Shown piece by piece: positions 21,001-26,995 of a DNA stretch of 44,740 bases. Both the position numbers and the translations under genes were made by a program. This DNA comes from a virus. A model generated the notes under the pieces. It worked only from the letters and a program-made list of their open reading frames with translations, did no database searches and was not told the origin of the DNA. The stretch covers positions 1-44,740 of the IMG/VR virus record IMGVR_UViG_3300020165_000037; one strand, written 5' to 3'. Within the stretch, counting starts at the first letter, position 1, and every line of letters starts with the position of its first letter.

Positions 21001-21137
21001 CTTTAGTACAGGACAACATACCAACAGAATTTACTTCTCCTGGTATAATGTTCCCCGAGTTTCCATCTGTTCAAGTAGAAACAAGTGCTTCTGTAATAAT
21101 AAATGAATTAATTAGTAAAGGAGTAATAGATAACTAA
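12063..21137 (+). CDS. Giant (3024-aa) tail/baseplate structural protein with a lectin-like domain
   Basis: This single uninterrupted reading frame encodes 3024 residues with Ser/Thr/Asn/Gly-rich beta sequence throughout. Residues about 550-596 carry LYHNLPYLIKTKGTVPGLRA...GIPDTILRINEFGG, a motif I associate with large structural proteins of T4-like phages. Residues about 612-815 look like a LamG/concanavalin-type jelly roll (alternating strands, GDWWSVQTTV, ending in a LQELRYYNTEI turn). Many GS-rich linkers separate further beta modules. No collagen repeat, transmembrane segment or signal peptide is seen. Its place after the wedge genes suggests a peripheral baseplate or host-contact role, perhaps standing in for T4 gp7/gp10. 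That role is inferred. Confidence 0.7.
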   Translation: MEEDKIIIQALNPDNFEYQEYISSDQELIASSDLDTVFNEETDYIEFYVYDENNILIYPLNETLKLTSYDVLKGDIVLTPELDLKNLGYDNSIYSILYSFYRYRLGSNINLNYYITDISSDRTEIRLDSNTILNADIINTVREFINYREEAGYFVDFYLNFGQNQTIIANNIKIEDEDSDDPTILIKLYEPLPSTFDIKSTLWVVEEVSTPQMYQVKFPFTPFSGISQDYIKGPNFNLNITQQTGESGQLYNNNELTKSNVTSSARQLQTLLNKQEISINVDYERYSDFINFSSATTRLKNFSYKLNLIEDYTNSITLLSNNITSDTQNTVSYKRSKKIYENKIIEIINNFDGYDYFLYYNSGSKYSWPKSSSFPPYELYPSNSTEAINWLGSEDEESINYGGQLLSASNYDTNNQDYLYYAIPEYLRDDTNNNQYMLFVDMVAQQYDNTWVYTKDLSNKYNADNRLNYGISKDLVADAIKDFGIKLYSNNFNTDDLYTAFLGITPSGSAFPFINMTGSIGGEINTPTGYEYINTQISASNDIMPLDDANKRLYKRLYHNLPYLIKTKGTVPGLRALITSYGIPDTILRINEFGGKDRNNSQDWDLQQRVFNYKFDTEGTYFISSSFDPNVNLGNGYDSPKTVQLRFKAPGIPLDASVSQSIYHLENSVSALVLEYTGSGLASGSYSGSIPDPKNKFGTLKFIPDVNSNENISASLYLPFFDGDWWSVQTTVNTDNTASLYAANQINKNLGFTGSSIITGFDSNYYFNAEKAFIPKGSSNLTVGGKSYTLFSGSLQELRYYNTEILPNVFYDYTMNPFSFEGNGVNSAPNELIFRADLGTLLNTGSRISVHPKITGSAPFMTSSFINNSDFYINYGNFSINREYIHQDQVLGGIKNRVTDKITTNELIMPEGNTLSGIRSLQQLSFESASYTPNVDYMEVAFSPQDQINDDINSQMGYFNLGDYIGDPRQISESGYNYPNLDTLRDAYFEKYISGYDLNDFIRLMKFFDNSLFKMIKDFTPANTSLTSGVVIKQHLLERNRVRPPQVSWINSAYSGTLKPQVRDYSTGSGDTGAYEFVSGSSIYRFSGGTGGSLQQYAGLNTSPSASAYGLSNIYSLTQSFSESLEGRLGREVKIIFNQDEFYNGEFSGSEFIATTQSLSPDCIPYHKSPDAPLNYYPLFFSDSTSDIFYGTTTLEFWQDNRNEPLPGYVWIFTQRNPSTQEYEATKIKLAARDYYGNEVRDYLLGVEFVQFIFPEGFKKYFIEGVTINPNSALLNVDTQRGDYRFVSSSNGGTENWSLRVSGDVSSSANPSVAGFDPNSQNFFHALTNVQLQAIRYYNNVYNDALGFFDTGSIDYLTTGILGNQEAYDWGVYTIPRTPNVPWILSASIAYSSSGGNTVIDDISSVGIYHSGSSVTSNLGVTTIGINPYDPSESRTTGSFRLPPISINLDSSFFNTNISNAAFGDQIHPFRLPYTFSTDTTFGNSNFKEIAFNNSSINLATRMYISLTTNDGDSYLNRTNTFNNANSFTLFNANDINNTITVSNASTVLNGSGVIFADSGNQWMIKEFSAGNAVGVGNQFTDLTPIEFLPSTINDASGHALITQAGTASFDYDFSEFTVGGVAANPPRAKAANINPREGTGSPIPPGYTNPNFSSIENYSFFTTSISDGKIKAKIDYAGLRNYISDAGGVPSSAVVYMEYSVTATQHTPTPIDGQPGQPTIPLANSVTVFQGEESFAGSILSGPSEIVGSRSTFTINNTPENKSRGNIQNNVGPQASDPTNLGKRFYELGFTGYGQTFEYFIPSFTFQLYYQSNIGGTSGGNTSGATAVEGVGNSSTTSPSSQPTTINLGSISQGSNSSRSRILYGLARSINQLNGNLQQRLWVTGSQHNPRQLITSSLYVKNANIDPEQVITFPDSPINNIYRTSSYIEDRYSVTGSGAVTFQYTDALTNSLKSKTLSDEEIVYVNVRNGGTTPTQTSGGSISSTLEESNTLYPTINTTESMYFVETYITGTSYPNLTPILGVYPNTLFQPGTNLNYPQLFITNSIQDPESGYRFTGSLQIYKGNADNINSLGVPVFSRDFIVPNSESIQDIELSGSFISNFKYNDTFRIAIQADKNLGSFLDITEYSMSIFPSESKFGSILDDPSDYGSAIYGDDAYGGSSAILTPGYGKYSVPVLTPTIVPNFYSDGVLPFALAINCQPLINNFNLQRQSTYLMDVDYTNQLGTLIPVNQAQILSGSAQRATVPDSNYTQHTWTDIRYDGSKAQSKFLNVWSPTDFGTYGQLPVIELRNAYFGYFSSIKDPYPIKNDVTRLNMSYLVDGQSNALPPSLQGVAKDIVEKTFPVGKTTKLAIDIKADAQVLEEINDEHKIISVGTYLAPVLYSQTSSRGYSSGIPLSGSGRISLYDNPDTGFTDYSFVAEGTSSAETGRSVSFYSQPSSNYTTGSYAEKAYLLNTEPEGAVAFVSESFRSSGQDTSQQQYLSTIQAVPTTYIYSADYHRKGNWKRKTKRREYIEFTTKLGLEYTYDGVTTNIPFNATDIRLRVWKGNQPYDAGSVVDKVDFVGSSVVTRRSGGSFWSKSTSTTSYSVSSGLKLDRDNKLNMQVDEAIVESILNSRGLGGKGVEDGGAIQGLEWVFYANSGENIYKKDSYIRWKVEADILSGNNNKNTINPVGFPGPSFASKLSLIGSKTHLLENENTASAPYWVFANDLPPSAVPSTDTSTKYLYMSASLINEAYGGDFSQGELPYNPGPYIGFPGNQEPKSSKIGEVVSSVFIQENDEIRFGNNENYSYKIVKVWAPQENVMDDDIGRVKIELDRPLPGSDATNGGASALNKDFFLLRRYVPNANSVFLEMPYPYSLSTISASFEETQTPNGQLLRNPQELLGSIITQPTASPVGSYTNVPLSSSAGFSTQTGEGALATIIVSGSGGDSEGIISYIEITNAGSGYSINDSLTLDNSTINPNDDCLIRLTPLDIGRTTTLVQDNIPTEFTSPGIMFPEFPSVQVETSASVIINELISKGVIDN

Positions 21138-21145
21138 AAAAATAT

Positions 21146-21156
21146 ATATTTATAAC
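21146..21156 (+). promoter_or_regulatory. Late-promoter-like motif ATATTTATAAC
   Basis: An exact 11-mer copy lies 9 bases after the giant gene and 27 bases before ATG 21184. A second TATAAAA box lies nearer the start at about 21173. Confidence 0.6.
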
Positions 21157-21183
21157 ATATAATAACAATTTATATAAAACACA

Positions 21184-21852
21184 ATGGGATATTTAAACAA
21201 TTCAGTAATAACAGTTGATGCTATTCTTACCAAAAAGGGAAGAGAGTTATTAGCTAAAAATGATGGTTCTTTTAGAATCACACAATTTGCATTAGCAGAT
21301 GATGAAATTGATTATACATTATATAATCCAACACACCCATCAGGTTCTGCATATTATGGAGAAGCAATAGAAAATATGCCTCTATTAGAAGCATTTCCAG
21401 ATGAACAACAAATGATGAAATACAAGTTAGTTACTTTACCTCGTGGTACAGCTAAACTACCAGTACTTGATTTAGGATATGCTTCAATCAATATGAAACA
21501 AGGAGCACAATTAGCAATTACACCTCAAACTTTAAATTATTTAGGAGCTCAACAAACATTTGAATCTAGTGGGTACTCAGCTACAGTTGGAGATGTTCGT
21601 TTGTTCTCACAATTTCAAGGCCAAGGTATTAATACAACAGCCGCAGCAACAGCAAATGCAACTGCTACTCAAACTATTGGAACTAATATTTCAGCAACAG
21701 TAACAGGAACACAAATTAATTTAACAGCAACTACAGTTAATACATTATTTGGTTCACAAACTCAATTAAGAACTACTTTAACAGTAATAGGATTAGATAG
21801 TGGGGCTAGATTAACTATCCCAGTAACAATAACACAAAACAGATTAACATAA
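21184..21852 (+). CDS. Phage structural protein (unknown family, 222 aa)
   Basis: The N-terminal part is well ordered and distinctive: VDAILTKKGRELLAKNDGSF, ITQFALADDEIDYTLYNP, and ENMPLLEAFPDEQQMMKYKL. The C-terminal 80 residues are Thr/Ala-rich beta sequence (TAAATANATATQTIGT), like a fibre shaft or Ig-like tail. I have seen similar N-termini in structural genes of T4-like aquatic phages but know no assigned function. It is the first gene behind a late-type promoter and is followed after 6 bases by two related virion genes. Confidence 0.6.
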   Translation: MGYLNNSVITVDAILTKKGRELLAKNDGSFRITQFALADDEIDYTLYNPTHPSGSAYYGEAIENMPLLEAFPDEQQMMKYKLVTLPRGTAKLPVLDLGYASINMKQGAQLAITPQTLNYLGAQQTFESSGYSATVGDVRLFSQFQGQGINTTAAATANATATQTIGTNISATVTGTQINLTATTVNTLFGSQTQLRTTLTVIGLDSGARLTIPVTITQNRLT

Positions 21853-21858
21853 TACAAT

Positions 21859-22920
21859 ATGGGCTTTAAAAGATTCGATCCAGAAGATTTCGTAGTAAGT
21901 GCAGATACAGTTACATCAACTGTATGGTCAGGTTTTCAACCTTCACTAAATTCCTACTTTACATCTTCAGTACAAAAAGAAGGAACATCAGGTCCTTATT
22001 ATTTAAACGTTTTCCAAACAGGGTCTGGAGTACAGGGTTCTGAAATTCAGTTTGCAATAGCATTTGGAGATGAAACAGGAAGAGGTTCAGTAGATTTTGA
22101 TACAGCAGTCCCTGGTGTATCACCCTCTAGAACAATTTATGGTCAATATAGGACTTTAGTATTGGAGGATGAAAATGCAGACTTTCCTTTTGGAATAAAC
22201 TTTACAGGAAGTTATTTTTATGCATTAAATGTTGAAAGAGCAAGATATAAGGAAAAATTATTTCCTGGTTCAATGAATTTAGTAATATCAAGTAGTAACC
22301 CTCAAATTAACTCAATTACTTTAACAGATAATTCAAATGAAGTTACCTTACCAGAGTATTTTGGTACTATGAGAGCTTATCAAGTAATTAGTGGTTCCGA
22401 TGGTACGGCATGGAATGGTAATGGATATTCATTTAGTGGTTCTTACGGTTTATTTTTACCAGACATTTCTACTATATTATTAAATGGTGCTGCTTTAGAT
22501 GATTCTTCAACCCCAGGTACAAGTGGGTTAAATGATGGATGTGGTATTGGTTTAGGAACAGTTTTAACTTCTAATACTAATGGTGATAATAATTCTAAAT
22601 TATTTAGACATATATCAGCATCATCAGGAAATACTAATGGTAAAATATTTGAATTAAACTCTCAAGAAACTATAACATCTGATTTTGTATTTGTTAGAAC
22701 TAGAAACTCAGAATTTAATTATTCTGAAAACCCAAGTTTCATATCAGGTTCAACTGGTGAAGTAATTTTCAATTATTTTATTAATAATCCTCAAACATTT
22801 CCTACTTGTGTAGGAATGTATAATGATGCTAATGAATTATTAGCAGCGGCAAAATTATCAAGACCAATATCAAAAGATTTTACAAAAGAAGCTCTTATTA
22901 GAGTCAAATTAGATTTTTAG
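21859..22920 (+). CDS. Virion structural protein, paralogue 1
   Basis: This 353-residue, beta-rich, Ser/Gly/Asn-rich protein has no membrane segment. Its last 75 residues (SEFNYSENPSFISGSTGEVI, then CVGMYNDANELLAAAKLS) match the C-terminus of the next gene product, so the two share a domain. The N-terminal GFKRFDPEDFVVSADTVTS also resembles the neighbour's KQFNSEDIIISPLEVN. It probably builds a tail-tip or fibre-base component. It starts 6 bases after the preceding gene and ends 7 bases before its paralogue. Confidence 0.6.
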   Translation: MGFKRFDPEDFVVSADTVTSTVWSGFQPSLNSYFTSSVQKEGTSGPYYLNVFQTGSGVQGSEIQFAIAFGDETGRGSVDFDTAVPGVSPSRTIYGQYRTLVLEDENADFPFGINFTGSYFYALNVERARYKEKLFPGSMNLVISSSNPQINSITLTDNSNEVTLPEYFGTMRAYQVISGSDGTAWNGNGYSFSGSYGLFLPDISTILLNGAALDDSSTPGTSGLNDGCGIGLGTVLTSNTNGDNNSKLFRHISASSGNTNGKIFELNSQETITSDFVFVRTRNSEFNYSENPSFISGSTGEVIFNYFINNPQTFPTCVGMYNDANELLAAAKLSRPISKDFTKEALIRVKLDF

Positions 22921-22927
22921 AAATGGA

Positions 22928-24007
22928 ATGGCTGCTACTAAACAATTTAACTCAGAAGATATAATAATTTCTCCATTAGAAGTAAATAAAAACTTTACTT
23001 TTTCTGGTAGTGCCGAATTAACAGGTTCTGAAGTTGGGATTGATCGTTTTTTAGGTTCTAATACTGTAGAACTCGTTACTACGGGTTACATAGATGTTAG
23101 ATTTCAATCTAGCATATACCATTCAATTAAACAACTTTATTATACTAATTATTTATCAGGTAGTAATGGTAATACATCGAATGTTAATACTGCTAGTTTT
23201 AATATAGATGGTACTGTTTCTCCACCTTTAAGTAGTTCTCAAACTTATCAACCTAGTTATTATAATTATCCTCAAACGGATTTATCCCCATATAAATATT
23301 TTCCAACAGCATCTTATACAACTTTTTTAAAAAATGCACCTGGATTATATGGAACAGCAACTTACGGAGATGCTATATATGGCTTAGTTAATAAAACTCC
23401 TAAAATAGGAGTATTATCAATACCTAAAAATTTATTTGGAGATTATATACAACCTAAATCTATAATAATAAATACAAATAGTGGAAGTTATAAAGATGAT
23501 GGAGAAGGAAGACTTATAAGATATAATAGTACTAATAATGTAGAAGTATATGTTGGTAACGTTATATACCAACATGGAATGATTATATTAACAGGAGGTA
23601 ATAGAACAACTCCTATTGGTATAGCAGGAGATGTATATGGTGATGCTGAATATGGTTCTGGATTTTATGGAGGAAGAACAGTTGGTAATAATGATATATT
23701 AAATTTTGTAACAGGTTCAAATATTGAAGTTAAATTTTCATCTTCATTTGGATTATATGAAACTCAGTATAAATGTACTATAGGAGAAAGTGAATTTAAT
23801 TTTACATTAAATCCTAGTATAATTTCATCTAGTCGTGATGGTTCTATATATAATTGGGCCACATCATCATATTTTGATCCATATGCTACTTGTGTAGGTT
23901 TATATGATAATGATAAAAATCTAGTAGCTGTAGGTAAACTTCCAAACCCCCTACCTACTTCTAGAACAACTGACACAACAATTTTGATAAACATCGATAG
24001 ACAATAG
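22928..24007 (+). CDS. Virion structural protein, paralogue 2
   Basis: The C-terminal region of this 359-residue product (SEFNFTLNPSIISSSRDGSI, then CVGLYDNDKNLVAVGKLPNP) is clearly homologous to the upstream protein. The middle differs and carries repeated Tyr-Gly-Asp/Ala modules (LYGTATYGDAIYG, DVYGDAEYGSGFYG). I chose the ATG at 22928. An ATG five bases earlier is out of frame and opens only a short peptide. It is probably a second version of the same structural element with a different central domain. Confidence 0.6.
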   Translation: MAATKQFNSEDIIISPLEVNKNFTFSGSAELTGSEVGIDRFLGSNTVELVTTGYIDVRFQSSIYHSIKQLYYTNYLSGSNGNTSNVNTASFNIDGTVSPPLSSSQTYQPSYYNYPQTDLSPYKYFPTASYTTFLKNAPGLYGTATYGDAIYGLVNKTPKIGVLSIPKNLFGDYIQPKSIIINTNSGSYKDDGEGRLIRYNSTNNVEVYVGNVIYQHGMIILTGGNRTTPIGIAGDVYGDAEYGSGFYGGRTVGNNDILNFVTGSNIEVKFSSSFGLYETQYKCTIGESEFNFTLNPSIISSSRDGSIYNWATSSYFDPYATCVGLYDNDKNLVAVGKLPNPLPTSRTTDTTILINIDRQ

Positions 24008-24015
24008 AAAATATT

Positions 24016-24026
24016 ATATTTATAAC
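24016..24026 (+). promoter_or_regulatory. Late-promoter-like motif ATATTTATAAC
   Basis: An exact 11-mer copy lies 8 bases after the stop at 24007 and 18 bases before ATG 24045. It would drive the first collagen-like fibre gene. Confidence 0.6.
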
Positions 24027-24044
24027 AAAATAAAATTTTAAATA

Positions 24045-25880
24045 ATGGCAAAACAACTAATTCTAAGCGGTATTACAACAGGAGGTACCATTGAAGCTAG
24101 TCATGTATCACAATCTGTTAATGCCTTTACGGGGCAAGATGCATACGATATAAAAGTTTCAGGTTCTTTAGTAACCTCTGGATCTTTAAAACTATCAGGT
24201 TCTTTAGAACTAACTGGGTTATATGGTAACGATAGTACAAATGATGGAAGTGTCTTAGTATTAGATCCTTCTACAAATACTGTATATGTAACAGGTTCCT
24301 ATGGAGGAGCTGGTGGAGGAGGTGGACAAGGAGTCCAAGGTGCACAAGGAACAACAGGTGCAGGAACACAAGGTATTCAAGGTGGAACAGGTATTCAAGG
24401 TGGAACTGGTGGACAAGGTACAACAGGTATTCAAGGTCCAATAGGACTTCAAGGAGTACAAGGTATTACCGGTACAGGAACACAAGGTATTCAAGGTTTA
24501 CAAGGTGGACAAGGTACAGTAGGTACAAGTATAACAGGACCTCAAGGTGTACAAGGTGGAACAGGTATACAAGGAGTACAAGGTGGCCAAGGTATTCAAG
24601 GTTTAACAGGTACAGGAACACAAGGTGTTCAAGGTACAACAGGTGGAATAGGTACACAAGGTATTCAAGGTTTACAAGGTGGACAAGGTTTAACAGGTGA
24701 TGGAACACAGGGTATTCAAGGTTTACAAGGTGGACAAGGTACAGTAGGTACAAGTATAACAGGACCTCAAGGTGTACAAGGTGGAACAGGTATACAAGGT
24801 ATTCAAGGTTTACAAGGTGGACAAGGTACTATAGGTGCGGGAACACCAGGAACACAAGGTGTACAAGGTGGAACCGGTATACAAGGTGTACAAGGTGGAC
24901 AAGGTACAACAGGTGCAGGAACACAAGGTATTCAAGGTATTCAAGGTTTAACTGGTATACAGGGAGTACAAGGTGGACAAGGTACAACAGGTGCAGGAAC
25001 ACCAGGAACACAAGGTATTCAAGGTATTCAAGGAGTACAAGGTACAGTAGGTACAAGTATAACAGGACCTCAAGGTATTCAAGGTACAACAGGTGGTGGT
25101 ACACAAGGTATTCAAGGTTTACAAGGTATTCAAGGTTTACAAGGTGGACAAGGTACTACAGGTGATGGAACACAGGGTATTCAAGGTCCAACCGGAGCTG
25201 GTGGAGGAGGAGGTGGTACACCTTATTCTCAAACTGTAAGATATAACGCTTTAAGTACCTCAAACGCTTTAATCCAAATTAAATCATCAGGAAATATATG
25301 GGGTGGTTTATCATGGTCACGTATTACTACAGCATTAACTGTTACTCATGCAAGTCATGGTTTAACAGCAGGAGATTTTGTTGTAATAAGAAATATGAGT
25401 GAAGATTATTCATATCTTGAAATACAATCTGTTACTACAAATACCTTTGTTTTGACAGTAGCCAATTCAGGTGGTTCATCAGGTACAGAGGGTGCTTATG
25501 TAGTAGCATTTAAAGCCGCTATTACAACAAATGTAACTGCAGGAGATATTGATAGTGTAACAATTACAATGCCATCAGCAGCTTTAGAAGCTAGTCAACA
25601 ATTAGAATCTATTAATATATCATCTGATGCTCAAGAAACAGTAATGGTACTTACTGTTCCAAGGGGAATAGAAAGTGGTGCCGCTGGTGCAGCAACAAGT
25701 TTAATTAATTATAATTACCCAGTTGTAAGAGGAGTTATTGGGAATAATCAACCTTCATTTGTAAACATGGCGGCTTTTATAACATCTACCAATGTTAACG
25801 CAAACAATTTTAATATATTTAATATATTAGGGAGTGATGAAGCAGTAGGAGACGCATCTACTATAAAGGTTTTATTTTAA
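24045..25880 (+). CDS. Collagen-like tail fibre protein (611 aa)
   Basis: Residues 1-88 form an N-terminal domain (MAKQLILSGITTGG, then SGSLKLSGSLELTG) probably used for virion attachment. Residues about 90-390 are nearly unbroken Gly-X-Y triplets rich in Gln, Thr, Ile and Val (GQGVQGAQGTTG and similar), with short slips such as GAGTQG. This tract should form a collagen-type triple helix, though it has little proline. Residues about 392-611 form a globular C-terminal domain likely to be a receptor-binding or trimerisation head. The tract contains an exact long duplication (225-bp offset). It is preceded by a late-type promoter box. Confidence 0.8.
   Translation: MAKQLILSGITTGGTIEASHVSQSVNAFTGQDAYDIKVSGSLVTSGSLKLSGSLELTGLYGNDSTNDGSVLVLDPSTNTVYVTGSYGGAGGGGGQGVQGAQGTTGAGTQGIQGGTGIQGGTGGQGTTGIQGPIGLQGVQGITGTGTQGIQGLQGGQGTVGTSITGPQGVQGGTGIQGVQGGQGIQGLTGTGTQGVQGTTGGIGTQGIQGLQGGQGLTGDGTQGIQGLQGGQGTVGTSITGPQGVQGGTGIQGIQGLQGGQGTIGAGTPGTQGVQGGTGIQGVQGGQGTTGAGTQGIQGIQGLTGIQGVQGGQGTTGAGTPGTQGIQGIQGVQGTVGTSITGPQGIQGTTGGGTQGIQGLQGIQGLQGGQGTTGDGTQGIQGPTGAGGGGGGTPYSQTVRYNALSTSNALIQIKSSGNIWGGLSWSRITTALTVTHASHGLTAGDFVVIRNMSEDYSYLEIQSVTTNTFVLTVANSGGSSGTEGAYVVAFKAAITTNVTAGDIDSVTITMPSAALEASQQLESINISSDAQETVMVLTVPRGIESGAAGAATSLINYNYPVVRGVIGNNQPSFVNMAAFITSTNVNANNFNIFNILGSDEAVGDASTIKVLF
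24312..25214 (+). repeat. Collagen-like Gly-X-Y coding repeat region
   Basis: Nine-base periodicity (GGT/GGA with CAA-rich triplets) runs through this stretch. A block of more than 80 bases beginning at 24486 recurs exactly from 24711, an offset of 225 bases. This indicates past unequal recombination or slippage in frame. Confidence 0.8.
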
Positions 25881-25904
25881 TTAATTTAAAAAATACATAA
25901 TTGA

Positions 25905-26939
25905 ATGGCAAATCAAGATTTATTAAAACTTGGTAGAGTAACTGCTGGTGGTGGTGGTGATTTTACAATTTTTCCTGGAGGTACAACATCAAATAGTTTT
26001 ATAAGATTTACTGGACAATTTTTTGATGGTAGTACAACTGTTACTGTTACTGCCCCCAATGCATCTTATTACGGGATAGAATATATTAGACCTGGATTTT
26101 TACTTAGAAAAACAGGACAAGGATTTACAGATAATTTAACTGAAGTAATAAGTGTTGATGTAGGAAGTAATACTATAGTGATAGCAGATGCTGCTACAGC
26201 TGATTCTACTGGAACTACAGTAGTTAGAATTAATAAAGGATTAACTTTTGTACAATCTGGTTCTTTAATAATTCCATCAGGTTACCCTACATGGAGATAT
26301 ACCTCAGTAACAGGAAGTCAAGATTCTGAATATAATACAGATTATTCTAAATGGGCGGCATTAATCCCATTAGCATTAACCAGTTCAGACTCTGCTACAG
26401 TATCATCAGTTTATGGTGTATATGATATATCAGAAATTACAGATAGAATTGGTGATGATCAATCAAGTTTTTATATCTCTGCTAGTGTAGCTTACCCAGA
26501 ACCTGCAGCATATACTCCAAGTTCAGGAGTAACAAATATAGCAATAACTGAAACAACCTTAACTTCTTCAATTGCTCCTTTATTTCATGGTGGTGATATA
26601 GGTGTATTAGAAGGATTAGGTTTTGCAGCTGGTCAAAATCAAATAGTAAAATTTATATCCCAAAATTCTGGGAGTGGTGGAGGTAGTGTAGCTACATTCC
26701 CTTTTACAGGATCAGCTCAAATAACTGGTAGTTTAGCAGTTACAGGAAGTTCAACTTTTCTTAAGGATAAAGATAGAACAGGTGATTTTTTCTTAATACA
26801 ATCTGCTAGTTTTACTGCACTAAAATCCACAGATACAAGTATAATTACTTTTGGAAATTTTACAAGTCTTCCAACAGCAGTAGATGGAGGATTTGCATAT
26901 AGTGGTAGTAATTTTTATGCAGGAATAGGAGATTCTTAA
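25905..26939 (+). CDS. Tail-fibre-like structural protein
   Basis: The N-terminus of this 344-residue beta-rich protein, MANQDLLKLGRVTAGGGG, is Gly-rich after a short lead, like the other fibre genes here. Further segments (TGSAQITGSLAVTGSSTFL) match the 'SGS-x-x-I-TGS' strands found in phage fibre shafts and in the neighbouring fibre gene. No signal peptide or catalytic motif is seen. It lies 24 bases after the collagen-like fibre and likely belongs to the same fibre complex. Confidence 0.6.
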   Translation: MANQDLLKLGRVTAGGGGDFTIFPGGTTSNSFIRFTGQFFDGSTTVTVTAPNASYYGIEYIRPGFLLRKTGQGFTDNLTEVISVDVGSNTIVIADAATADSTGTTVVRINKGLTFVQSGSLIIPSGYPTWRYTSVTGSQDSEYNTDYSKWAALIPLALTSSDSATVSSVYGVYDISEITDRIGDDQSSFYISASVAYPEPAAYTPSSGVTNIAITETTLTSSIAPLFHGGDIGVLEGLGFAAGQNQIVKFISQNSGSGGGSVATFPFTGSAQITGSLAVTGSSTFLKDKDRTGDFFLIQSASFTALKSTDTSIITFGNFTSLPTAVDGGFAYSGSNFYAGIGDS

Positions 26940-26943
26940 TACG

Positions 26944-26949
26944 TATAAT
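26944..26949 (+). promoter_or_regulatory. Possible late -10 box (ACGTATAATAAATA context)
   Basis: TATAAT in a context identical to that at 2413 lies in the 56-base gap before ATG 26996. The rest of the gap is A/T plus an AACAAACAAACAAAACAAC stretch. Support is the shared context only. Confidence 0.3.
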
Positions 26950-26995
26950 AAATAATAATAAATAATAATTAACAAACAAACAAAACAACAATTAA

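Noticed and set aside
24261-25104. - strand open frames opposite the 611-aa fibre gene
   Set aside because: Same cause: strings of Cys/Thr/Leu or Leu/Tyr from repeats; no start context or domain.
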